Source of the DNA: Scilla litardierei
Lineage: Eukaryota; Streptophyta; Magnoliopsida; Asparagales; Asparagaceae
Reading direction: 5' to 3'
DNA length: 64,000 nt
NCBI GenBank assembly: GCA_030789695.1
Contig: CM061140.1
Span: forward strand, 86,490,422 to 86,554,421
The notes under the pieces are model-generated. The model saw nothing but the letters and a program-made list of their open reading frames with translations. It had not been told where the DNA came from and searched no databases. A program made the translations under genes and the position numbers. How positions within the stretch are numbered: position 1 is the stretch's first letter; each line of letters starts with the position of its first letter. Below, piece after piece: positions 19,708 to 30,177 of this stretch.

Positions 19708-22700
19708 TTAATGCGGGATGTTTGGTGCATATGAGATGTACCCATCAAACTTTCTGGGGAGAACGCTTGGATTCGGAAGTTGCGGCGGCGTGTTCTCCCT
19801 TGGTGGTCTCCTGTCTCGAATAGTGGTGGGGGAAGGCTCCCCCAAGCTAGCGTTTGCTCCGGTCAACGGCTTCACCGGTGACGCCGATTTCCGTATCGGC
19901 GGAGCTTTCTTCGGAGACTTCAATTTCGAGAGCTTGCAGAGCTCTCGAATCCTTGCGACATCAGCGTCGCCTTCATCACTTTCAGCGGAGAGGTCAGGGG
20001 AATCATTTTTCTTCTCATCTTGGCCTAAATCCGGGGCTTCCTCGAAATCCTCATCGAATAGAGCGCCAATCGAGTGGGGGATCGCCTCCTCAATTACCTC
20101 ATCAAGGAGGTATGAAAGATCATCCGGCCGTCCCTTAAGTAGATATATTCTATTGATTTCTCCCGTTGGGACTCCCTCGGAATAATGCTTGAGTCTCTGA
20201 CCATTTACCTTGAACGAGGCTCCGTCTTTGCTTTCCAGCTCGAAGGCCCCTTCCAGTTGTATGTTCTTAATGGTGAAAGGTCCGGACCAACGTGACCTCA
20301 ACTTTCCGGGAAATAGTCGGAGCCGGGAATTATAGAGTAAGACCTTGTCTCCTACCTTGAAGTCTGTGACGGTTATGCGGGCATCGTGGAGAATCTTGGT
20401 CCTTTCTTTGTAAATTCTCGAGCTCTCGAAGGCGTCTCTCCTTATTTCATCAAGCTCGTTGATGTCCAAGAGTCGCCTCAACGCCGCACTCTTGTAGTCG
20501 TAGTTAAAGGTCTTGATGGCCCAATATGCGCGGTGTTCCAACTCTACCGGCAAGTGGCAAGCCTTCCCATAAACTAGTCGGAACGGTGTGGTATCGATGG
20601 GAGTGCGAAAGGCCGTGCGATATGCCCATAGAGCATCGTTTAGCTTCATTGACCAATCCTTTCTATATCGATCCACGGTCTTCTCAAGAATTTGCTTGAT
20701 CTCTCTATTTGAGACTTCCACTTGGCCGCTTGTCTGGGGGTGATATGCCATGCCAACTCTATGGTTTACTCCGTACTTCTTTAGCATGGCTTCAAACTTG
20801 TTCTCTATGAAGTGGTTCCCCCCGTCGCTTATCAAGGTACGAGGCACTCCGAAGCGCGGGAAGATATTTTGCTTGAAGAACTTGGAGACGACCCTTGCAT
20901 CATTAGTAGGGGTGGCGATTGCTTCCACCCATTTGGAGACATAGTCGACGGCCAATAGGATGTATTTGTTGCCATTGCTCGACGGAAATGGTCCCATGAA
21001 GTCTACTCCCCAACAATCAAAAATCTCAATTTCTTGGATGGGCCTCATTGGCATCTCATTGCGCTTGGAGATATTTCCGGTCCGTTGGCATCTATCGCAC
21101 CCCTTTACAAAGTTGTGGGTGTCTTTAAACATTGTCGGCCAGAAGAACCCGCTCTGCAAAATCTTAGCGGTAGTTTTAGAGGCGGCATGATGTCCTCCGC
21201 ATGGTAGACCGTGGCAATGCAAAATGATGGATGTCGCCTCCTCTTTAGAAACACACCTCCGAATGACACTATCCTTGCATATCTTGAAGAGGTATGGATC
21301 TTCCTAGAAATAGCTACAGACCTCATGAAGAAATCTCCTCTTTTGATGAGTGGGCATCCCATGCGGTTTAATTCCACAAGCCAAGTAGTTGACGAAGTCC
21401 GCGTACCAAGGGACTTCTCCGGTCCTTATGGCATATAGCCTCTTATCCACGAATGTGTCGTCGATAGGCAAACTCTCATCCTCCTTGTCGCGAATGAGCC
21501 TAGATAAATGATCCGCCACGACATTGTCCGTACCCTTCTTGTCTCTGATCTCTAAGTCGAATTCTTGCAACAAGAGTATCCACCTAATCAACCGAGGTTT
21601 GGCCTCCTTCTTGTTTAAAAGATACTTCAATGCCGCATGGTCGGTGTGGACAATCACCTTGGAACCAAGGAGGTAGGAGCGAAACTTCTCTATGGAATAG
21701 ACGACCGCTAGAAACTCTTTCTCGGTAGTTGTGTAGTTTTTCTGCGCGTCATCCAATGTCTTGCTCGCATAGTATATCGCATGAAGCTTCCTATCTTTTC
21801 TTTGTCCCAATACCGCTCCAATGGCTTGGTCGCTAGCATCACACATTAGCTCAAAAGGAAGGCTCCAATCCGGTAATTGTATGATGGGCGCGGAGACTAG
21901 TGCTTCCTTCAAGGTGTTGAAGGCTTGCAAGCATTCTCCTGAAAAAAATAAAAGGAATATCTTTAGCGAGCAAGGAAGTAAGTGGTCGGGCAATCGAGGC
22001 GAAATCCTTGATGAAGCGGTGGTAAAACCCCGCGTGACCAAGAAAGCCTCTAATGCCCTTGACATTAATAGGAGGAGGGAGTTTCTCGATTACCTCAATC
22101 TTTGCTTTATCTACCTCAATTCCTCTCGAAGAGACAAGGTGTCCGAGAACTATACCTTCCGTGACCATGAAGTGACACTTCTCCCAATTGAGAGTGAGAT
22201 TGTTTTGTTGGCACCTCTTTAGGACTTTAGTAAGATTGTCCAAGCAAGAGTCAAACTCACTTCCATAAACCGAAAAATCATCCATAAAAACATCCATTAT
22301 ATTTTCAATGTAATCGGAAAATATGGATGTCATACACCTCTGAAAGGTGGCGGGAGCATTACAAAGACCAAACGGCATCCTACGGTAGGCATAGGTGCCA
22401 TAGGGACAAGTAAAATTCGTCTTCTCTTGGTCATCTTCGTGCAAAGGGATTTGGAAGAATCCCGAATACCCATCTAGATAGCAGAAGTATTTATGTTTTG
22501 CTAGGCGTTCAAGCATTTGATCAATGAAGGGCAATGGGTAATGGTCCTTTCGGGTGGCTTTATTGAGTTTCCTATAGTCAATGCACATTCGCCATCCCGT
22601 GACTGTGCGCGTAGATATGGGCTCACCTTTTTCATTTTTTATGAAAGTCATCCCCCCTTTCTTGGGGACGACGTGAACGGGGCTAACCCATCTGTTGTCA

Positions 22701-23010
22701 GAGATAGGATAAATAATACTGGCGTCGAGCAATTTTAGGATTTCCTTTTTAACCACCTCCTTTATATTAGGGTTTAACCGCCTTTGAGGCTCTATGGAGG
22801 TGGCGTCGGTATCCTCCAAATGGATCCTATGCGTGCAAAGCCTAGGGCTTATCCCTTTTAGATCGGAGATAGTGTAGCCAAGGACATCTTTGTGGCTCCT
22901 AAGAACGTCTAGGAGTTTTTCAAGTTGGGCTGGCGTGAGGTGGGAGTTCACTATCACCGGGAAAGTTAATTTGTTACCCAAAAAGGCGTACCTTAGATTC
23001 GGAGGTAATT
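19708..23010 (-). pseudogene. pol: Element C pol: RT, RNase H and integrase, broken by a frameshift and a stop
   Basis: RT lies in 21945-22981: motifs RMCIDYRKLNKAT, MPFGLCNAP and the catalytic FMDDFSVYG. RNase H lies in 21400-21945 ([34 protein letters not shown]). Integrase lies in 19708-21222: zinc-binding [11 protein letters not shown]...CDRC, then the DDE core with Asp in VDFMGPFP, Asp in LISDGGNHF and Glu in [10 protein letters not shown]. The C-terminal tail is Pro/Ser/Asp-rich. The RT and RNase H frames are joined by a one-base change in a run of seven T (21942-21948 on the plus strand), and a TAG interrupts after RNase H at 21304. Otherwise the catalytic residues look intact. The motifs are typical of the Athila/Tat branch of Ty3/gypsy. 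Confidence 0.92.
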
Positions 23011-23011
23011 G

Positions 23012-23587
23012 TTAAAGTTCTACCTGAAGAGGCGCTGCTCCTTCTACTTCATCAGCTTGCATGAGTTTGGCTTCTTCTTTGTCAGCCGGGTTCAGCTCGT
23101 GTTCAGGTGGCGCGCTCTCTTGTGAAGAGTCAGACTCACTACTTAGTGAGGAAGATGCATCGAAATAGGCGCTCTCTGATTCTGTGCTAGCATCGTCAGA
23201 ACTTTCACTCGGTTCCGGTTCGTTCCTGGAATCAAGAAACACATCAGACGACTCATAAAAGCAAGAGTAAGTGTCATGGGGTGTAACTCCCTGGACGTTG
23301 GTTTGCTCTAAAGATTCTCCCGGAGTATAGTGATCCTCGACACTTATTCTACCGTCTTCGAAATATAGCTTGTCGGCCATCACATCAACTCTGACATTGC
23401 CCCCGATAGTCCCATCCGGGGAGACTTGATCCATCACAAAACTAGCGAACAGTTATTCGTCGGGGTCCTTGATATCGATCGCAAAAGTTCCGGTCGCATG
23501 GACCTCATCGACGAGCTCCTTAAGGAGGCCTGTGAAGGAGTCATAATCTTCCTGACTGAGCTCTGTCGTCGACATTGCATCCTCCAT
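23012..23587 (-). pseudogene. Element C short acidic N-terminal ORF (gag/protease missing)
   Basis: From ATG at 23587 the frame runs to a TAA at 23453, continues in the same frame to another TAA at 23012, and then into RT. The residues are acidic and Ser-rich (EPEPSESSDDASTESES near 23200), like the linker before RT in Athila polyproteins. No CCHC zinc knuckle and no DSG/DLGA protease motif appear in the 770 bp between the PBS and RT, where several hundred gag and protease codons are usual. I infer an internal deletion. The longer frame up to 23752 lacks an ATG and runs over the PBS. Confidence 0.65.
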
Positions 23588-23735
23588 TTTCCCTGTTAAG
23601 ATCTTATGCAAAATACGGGGAGAATATGCAAATAGGGCTGCAAACAGAGTTAGAAAAAGATATAGAAGAAAGTAAAGAGGGTAAAGAAATGAAAAATAAC
23701 CGGGTGGTCGATGCCGAACACCGTCAAAATGTCCT

Positions 23736-23751
23736 CCCGGCAACGGCGCCA
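23736..23751 (-). other. Element C primer-binding site (tRNA-Asp)
   Basis: Minus strand TGGCGCCGTTGCCGGG, six bases from the LTR end at 23758. It matches the 3' end of plant tRNA-Asp as I remember it and is the usual Athila primer. Confidence 0.85.
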
Positions 23752-24116
23752 AAAACTTGATCGCTCCGGAATGTAACCCAAAGAACGGTTGTAGTTTTAC
23801 CGCAAGCGCACGGTATAGAGGCGAGCGGGATATCTAACACAGGGAGGACGAATGACCGTGCTTGTTCCAAACAACCTGGCTATTTAAGAAGAGAGAAATT
23901 TGCCTTTGGCGATCCTGTCACAATCGTCAGACAAAGTACGGAAATATCAAATCAAATAAAGAACGTCTAGGGAATGGGGAATCCCCGCTACTCACCGTAT
24001 CTCGTCAATGTGGTTCATCGGTATCAAAATTGCTAGAAGAAGATTTTGGATGAACTAGTTGCAACTGAATGTAGAACCAAGCTCACGCTCTCGCGCTGTT
24101 GCCGGTCTATAGCTAT

Positions 24117-24437
24117 CCTAGGTTCGGGTCCAATCTCTTGCAAACCCTAGCCTATGGAAGCTAGCATTAGGATCAACATCATCGTTCAATCGCGCACCGA
24201 GCCCGCTCTCGTGCAAACTCAGGCCACGACCTAGGTTGGGATAGTTCCTACCCGTCCAATCTCTTGCAAACGGGTATCGACACGGAATTGCAACCGGGAA
24301 CCTTAGTATCGGTCCAATCTCTTGCAAACCGATACTACGGAAATTCGATTCCAACCCAATTCGGATTTCTAGGGTTTCCTATCGAATTGGGATCCAATCT
24401 CTTGCAAATCCCAATCGGTATGAACTCCTAGCTATCC
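24117..24437 (-). repeat. Stem-loop array with conserved loop in C LTR (copy 2)
   Basis: Loops CCAATCTCTTGCAA at 24130-24143, 24256-24269, 24314-24327 and 24394-24407 match the first LTR. The second unit near 24202-24217 has drifted in the loop. Stems such as TAGTATCGGT/ACCGATACTA (24304-24313, 24328-24337) are still perfect. Confidence 0.85.
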
Positions 24438-24897
24438 GTAGTAAATAGCCCCCAAACTAATCCTAAATAGCAATTCTAGCAAAATCTCTACTAATTCATC
24501 ACAAATTTGAAATTGGGCTTGTAGGGTTCATCCCCGAGCCCCAAGACGTGGAGACTACTCACAATTCATAGCAAGATCATAAAAATAAGCAATGAAATAA
24601 GCAATAGAATTCATCACAATATTGAGATATGCAATAAAAATAGAATTTTTAGAGAAGAGAGACACAAACCAATGGAGTTCTTCAAATAATTCAACAAAAA
24701 TCAACTTTTGTCTCCTCTCCAATCTCAAGAATAACGCTAAAAAGTTAATCTAAAAAGCTGCAAAAATCTAAAAGAAAAGCCTCTCTAAAACTAGGGTAAA
24801 AACAGGGGTTAAATACCCCCCAAAATCGTCCAAAAACTGTGACCAAAATACCCCTGCGCAGCCTGGACTCCGCAATTTTCGCTACAGGCAGCGCGTC

Positions 24898-25259
24898 GCA
24901 CTCGGCCGAGTGACAAAAGTCGCTCGGCCGAGTGAGAAACCCTGTAAATTTCCAGTAAGTAGGGGCCTTCAGGGGTCTTCACTTCGGGGGCGGCTCGACC
25001 GAGTGAGTTGTCGTCACTCGGCCGATGGCTTCTTGGTACTCGGGCGGTCGGGATTATCCACTCGGCCGAGTGGGTCTTCTGAAGCTCAGTCAGCCGAAAA
25101 ACAGTAAGTTGGCGATTTTTGAATGGCTTCGTCTGGGCGCCACTCGGGCGAACGGGATCTCGTCACTCGGCCGATGTGGTCTCCGTCGCTCGGCCGAGTG
25201 CACGTATGCAACGTATCCGATCTGGTCGGCCGAGCGGTGTCTCGCTGGTCGGCCGAGTG
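24898..25259 (-). repeat. ACTCGGCCGAGT palindrome array in C U3 (copy 2)
   Basis: About ten full or near copies of the CACTCGGCCGAGTG palindrome. One copy is missing relative to 13752-14132 because of a 22-bp deletion between two copies near 25255. Confidence 0.9.
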
Positions 25260-25559
25260 GGACACCAAAAATGCCCAAACAGCTTGTTTTGGCCTCCTCG
25301 TCGCTCCTGCGACGTCTGTTCTTCTTCCGCTCCTCTCCAACAGCAAAATACCCCTTGGGGAGGTTGTCGGTGACCCTCTGGAGTACGCGCATCTCGAGAT
25401 CGCTCCAAATCGCTCCAAATCACCTGAAATGCGACAAAAACAACAAATCGTGAAAAGCATCGCAATATCGTCGATATATCGTGAAAAACATGATTTGGGC
25501 GATCTAAATGGCATGCAAACATGCGGGAAAAAAGTGTAAAATAAGGAGTGATCAGAGAG

Positions 25560-26763
25560 CTCAACCGACGTCTGCTGACCGTGCCAAATCGATGCAAGTC
25601 TCTGTTCTTTTGGGCATATTTCCAACCGATCGGTTGATTTATCAACCAATCGGTTCACCTGATGACCGCATGATCCAAACGACGAGCCGCTTGCACCAAC
25701 CGATTGGGTCACGTGAGAGGGTGAAGTTTCTGAAGACCGCAGCCGAAGAACGTAGTAGCTCACCCAATATGTTGATTCTTCAACCGATCGGGTGACGTCA
25801 TTTTCTATATATATATATGCCCTAGGTTTTCAGAAACGAGAGCTTTTGTATTTTTCTTGTTTTTTCTCCATTTGTGACGGCTGGAATTTTATTGTTACTT
25901 GTAAGTTTTCTGATCTTTGTCAAACTTTAATATAGTCTTAATAGCATTGCTACTACTTCATTTCAATCGCCTGCTCATGCTTTTTATGGTTGATTTTCAC
26001 GTAGATTGCTTTTTAGCTAATATGTGTGAGTAGTTCCCAAATCTGGGATTTTGGTGGAAACCCCTTCGTGGGTTCTCCCTGATTCGTCCATAGGACTAGG
26101 AAATCGATAGGGATTAGGAATTTAGAGGTTACGCTGGGTGTTTCATTGTCATCGGCGGGAAAAACACCACCTTTGACCGTTAGGCCAAGGGGGAATAAAC
26201 TTAGCGGATGACTCCCTAGCCATAGCTCACGCCCTTAGCGTAGGCATCGAATCCTAGTGCGTGGGAACGGCAGGATGAGATGTTGGAAGATATCATTGCG
26301 AGCTTAGTGCTTCCTGAGTCGGTCAGTGTTAATGGACATGGGAATGCCCACTGACCGAACCCGGGTAGTCCGGCGTATCATCCTGGGCACCGACCGAAAT
26401 CTTGGGCCCATGGGACGCTGGTATCACTCTTAGAGGCAACGTCTCACCACTAAACCCTAATTCCGATCGTGTTCCTATCCACCGATTTTACTAGTGAGAA
26501 CACATGATAGGGTGGAAACCGAAGTCCTAAGTTTCCTTTTATATTGTTTAACCTCGTATCTACAATTTGTGACAAACCAACGATCGATTCGGGCTAGCTC
26601 ACCCATAGGGTGAACCGGTTCATCTCGACATAAGCACAACCACGCCTCCATGTGTTCGACCCCCAAGCCACACTACAACACTGTGCACTTGCGGTATAAA
26701 TATTTAAATCTGGTATCCCCAATCATATTGCACACTTTGCATGCTAACATCTAGGGGACGTCA
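25560..26763 (+). repeat. Element B 5' LTR, second part
   Basis: Resumes directly after the GAGAG duplication left by element C and matches 30640-31819. It contains more CCGATCGG-type palindromes at about 25622-25792, then TGACGTCA, a TATA stretch, and ends GGGGACGTCA at 26763. Confidence 0.92.
25793..25818 (+). promoter_or_regulatory. Element B core promoter: TGACGTCA next to TATA
   Basis: TGACGTCA, a perfect bZIP/CRE-type palindrome, lies at 25793-25800 about six bases before a run of TA repeats (from 25806). The right LTR has TGACGTCG at 30852-30859 and a shorter TATATATA at 30865-30872. Confidence 0.6.
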
Positions 26764-26770
26764 AGCATTA

Positions 26771-26788
26771 TGGCGTCGTTGCCGGGGA
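26771..26788 (+). other. Element B primer-binding site (tRNA-Asp)
   Basis: TGGCGTCGTTGCCGGGGA lies seven bases after the LTR end. It differs by one base from the tRNA-Asp complement seen in element C (23736-23751). The next 200 bp to 26987 show no gene. Confidence 0.8.
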
Positions 26789-26987
26789 GACAATGTGTTT
26801 GTTTTCATTTAGGACCGAGTGATGCCTGAGACTATCTCATGAACGCGGTCGCTAGACTGCGTTTTATCCAAACATTATAAAAATTTCAATAAACATATTC
26901 TTTCCGTACCACCATTATAAATTTGTGATATTCTTTGTACCACTGATGTGCGTGTCGTAGACAAAAATTTTCTTTGTCAGGTGAATT

Positions 26988-28188
26988 ATGTGGATGCCCG
27001 ATGGATCATACATCGGAGATTTTGATGCTTACACACCATACGGTGCTCAGATGGGGGGATATGAGAATTTTTCGTAGGTCGTCGCAGTTTGCGAAGCTTG
27101 TGGGATGCAGGGACATACGTCCATCTATTTCCAATTCAATGCCCAGCCTTACACCCTGCACTCATATACTCACGACCTATATCAAGAACCACACCCCATC
27201 CTCCACCAAAATCGTGCCTTGAATTGTTCTTGGAAAACTCCATTGCAACTCAAATGCAATGGATATCACCTCCACTCCCGTTACCACTCCCCCGCCAAAG
27301 TCTGACCTTGAATTTCTATTAGAAGACAATATTTTAAACCAAGGCCAGATGACTCCACCACTTTCACTTCCGCCACCTAGGACCGATCTTGAGTTGTTAG
27401 TGGCGAATTCCTTTGTAAATCAAGGCCCGACAATACCATCACCTTCATCTCCATCTCAAAAGTGTATCCTTGAGTTATTGATGGAAGATTCCATGGTAAC
27501 CCAGGGCCAGGTGGATTCACCGATTCTGTCCCCGCCTACCACTTCTACTTTTGGGGGTGAAGCAGTCGTGTCTCATGCATCATCGCCAGCTTGCACCACG
27601 GAAGGTAACTCTTATGGTTTACAATTTGAAAATTTCGATATGAGTCCCTTTCCCCATGCAGGTACTATTTGTGAGACACACGATACCGAGGAGGCCATAG
27701 AGGATGTCCATATCGACGAGGAGGGAGAACGTGGAGCCGTGAACATCATGACTCATTCTATTGAGCCTCATGCTCCCTTGCCTCTACCGCTATCTCCACA
27801 GCTCACTCTCACTCCACCAGAGGCATCACATCCACCAGAGCTTACGGCTCCCACTCAGGGAGATCTTTTGTACCCCATTTCTGAATCTCATATTACAATC
27901 CCCATATTTTTAGATTCAGATGCTATTGACATGACATACACTTCAAAGGATCCAGATTCACATTATACAGAGATATGTCAGAGTATGTTAACTCCTGACG
28001 AACTCGTCGCTGAATGTGGACAGGAGATCATCGCGTCACTACTAGGGCTTAGCACCACATTCTCAGGGAGTCATCGCAACTTTTTCTATGCCTTACATTT
28101 CACTTTGACGATACACTTTGGGATACATTTATTACGGGGAAGAATTTTTCGTCGTGGACTGATGCTCATTTCCTTTCGAATGATTTAG
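26988..28188 (+). pseudogene. Element B decayed gag region with repeat-rich C-terminal ORF
   Basis: An open stretch from ATG 26988 ends at TAG 27075. In the same frame just after it, 27090-27131 encodes CEACGMQGHTSIYF, a CCHC knuckle in which the last Cys is Phe. The following text has four copies of a DLELLxEDSxxxQGQ motif: at 27215 in one frame, then at 27304, 27385 and 27466 in another, exactly 81 bp apart. A one-base loss near 27290, in a run of C, separates the frames. The main frame (ATG 27259) runs 309 codons to 28188 and is Pro/Ser/Thr-rich and acidic. No other domain is recognised. I read it as the end of an old gag plus a repeat-expanded tail. Confidence 0.55.
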
Positions 28189-30162
28189 GTGGACATCATC
28201 GAGGGAAGCTTGTGGGAGCATTACTGGTGTTCGTTGGTGTTCGTGGCACCAGAACATTGGCGGAGCTACAGAAAGAACAAGAAGAGCAGCTTCCTGCTCC
28301 GCTTCAGATTGTAGATCCTCTGTTTGCTCAGGTGTATCTAAATCTAGTAGTGCAAAAATATTTACCACTTTCTTGTCTATACTTGAATAACCTCGTCTCC
28401 TCTCGACAGTGAGAGGAGCATATTAGTATTAATCGATTTTCTTTGAATAAAATTTGCCTCCATGCCGCACCCCTCCACTCTTTTCCGAGGAGGATGCGGA
28501 GCCTGCCTCTCCTGCATTTTGATTTCTTTCTTTTTCTTTCCCGATCTTCCCCCTAGCATATTTTTACTTCACCATGATCATATTATATTGCTAGCATCGT
28601 CATGTTCGGCTTGGGAGAAATCGATTTTTATGTGTGTTGTCGTGTGATTTTCTTTACGTGTGCTTGTTTATATATGTCGTATGGTGTGATTTTCTATCTT
28701 TTATTTTCTGTTCATATGTCGTGTGGTGTGATTTCCTTTATTTTTCAGTTTCGTATGTGTGTTTTTCTTGTTTCTCATTTATTTTTATGTCGGTGCGTAT
28801 TCCCCCATTTACATTGCACACCCGTATTTAATCATATTGCATTGAGGGCAATGTAAGTTTCAGCTTGGGGGAGTCGCACTTCGTGCGCCATTTGTGTCTT
28901 TTTCTTCGTTTTTGAGTCGTTTTCATCGTGTTTTTCTTTTTTTTCTTCTCCTCTTTTTATCTCTTTCTCCTAGAGATGACCCCATATGATGAATTGCCAC
29001 AAAATCACACACACACCTAGCATGGCTTCGATAATCACATTCACTAACCCTAGGGAGCCAAGTCCTCTTGTATTTCATGTATCGTGGGTCCACTTAGCTT
29101 TTATGTGAGTCGTGTGTCGTGACTAGCTTATAGTGTGCTTCTACTTTGTGATTTTGATTTATATACCTGTCTTAGGAATGACCCCTAGATTATCATGCTT
29201 CAATTTGAATATGTGGTATTTGCTTCTCATGTCTGCTTCTATATGCATGAAGATATATATATATATATCGTATGCTTCATTTCGCATGTTTTGGGATTCC
29301 ACAATTAGGACTAGGATAACCCATTTAGCATATGCTCTGATTAGCAAAAAAATCTCATTTGCCCAAGTGTTTAGAATCCGATTTCTTTTTTATTTTACTT
29401 GGTGCAAATCCCCTCGTCGTGTACTGTTCTCCCACTTGGGAGAGTACACACATGTATATACCCCAAAAGCCCAAAAATCCAAAAAAAAGGAGAAAAGAAA
29501 AACCCAAAAAGAAAAGAAAAGAGAAAAGAAGGAAAATATATATATATATGTATAGCCAAAAACCCAGAAAAAAATACATATATCCAAAACCCAAAAAAAT
29601 GGGTGCGAATATTTTCCTACCTACGGAGAATAAAGGGAAGGCGAGAGTTTGCACCGAGTGTTCTACTCCACATCATCTCAACCCCAATCGTTTTCAAAAA
29701 CACTTGGAATAGGGACTTTCTAGCTATTATCTAGGGGATAGTGTGGTGATTTCCAAGTCCTTAGCTGTGGAGTCCCTGACATATGATACGCTTCAATTCT
29801 TACTCTTCTCATGCATGCTTGAGCCATATATGCGCCGCTTATTTCAAATCGAATCGATATTTAGGTCTTTTCTTGGATTTGTGTAAATGGAGCTTATTGC
29901 ACAATGTAGATAGTGACACTGTCTGCTAGCACACGACCGCACACGCTCGTGCTTCACCGCGTGGGCCCACGACACTTGTCTAGACTCGTATTCCTTGGTT
30001 TAGTGTTGTGATTTGTCGCTTGCTTGCTTGGTGTGGCGTTTTTGATTTTGTTGGCCCCGACGGGCGAATTAGGATTTTGATTTCTCTTTTTCTCTCTTTC
30101 TCTCTATTTTCTCCCTCCGAGCTCCTACTCTCACTCTTCTTCCTCGAGGACGAGGAAGGGTT
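28189..30162 (+). other. Element B 3' non-coding region
   Basis: About 2 kb without recognisable coding. It includes three near repeats of GTCGTGTGGTGTGATTT at 28630-28735, a PPT-like CAGCTTGGGGGAG at 28861-28873, short TA runs near 29255 and 29535, and an A-rich stretch of CCCAAAAA units at 29460-29600. Pol would be expected here and is absent. Confidence 0.65.
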
Positions 30163-30177
30163 CAGCTTGGGGAATTT
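30163..30177 (+). other. Element B polypurine tract
   Basis: CAGCTTGGGGAATTT immediately before the LTR start TGACGTGTG. It is close to element C's tract (AAGCTTGGGGGATTT), which supports a relationship between B and C. Confidence 0.85.

Larger units (their letters stand above)
3339..25554 (-). mobile_element. Element C: Athila-type Ty3/gypsy element with env-like ORF
   Basis: The minus-strand element is flanked by TSD GAGAG. LTRs begin TGATCGCTCC and end GGAGTGATCA, so the ends are inverted repeats. It is about 12.9 kb once element D is removed. From the 5' end on the minus strand: LTR 23758-25554, tRNA-Asp PBS 23736-23751, a short acidic ORF, RT-RNase H, integrase, a palindrome-rich promoter-like segment, a 652-codon env-like ORF, PPT 14429-14443, and the 3' LTR split by D. 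Gag with zinc knuckle and protease are not recognisable, so the copy looks like an internal deletion derivative. Pol has one frameshift and several stops. Confidence 0.9.
23758..25554 (-). repeat. Element C 5' LTR (1797 bp)
   Basis: Complete LTR with ends TGATCGCTCC and GGAGTGATCA. On the coding strand the order is U3 with palindromes (25259 to 24898), TATA-like site (24815 to 24809), then the stem-loop array (24437 to 24117) in the transcribed part. TSD GAGAG follows at 25555-25559. Confidence 0.93.

Noticed and set aside
23453..23752. 99-codon frame reaching the PBS of element C
   Set aside because: The first codons lie over the PBS and have no ATG; I take the ATG at 23587.
29355..29734. 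ORFs on both strands at 29.4-29.7 kb
   Set aside because: A-rich CCCAAAAA simple repeat in the non-coding part of element B.
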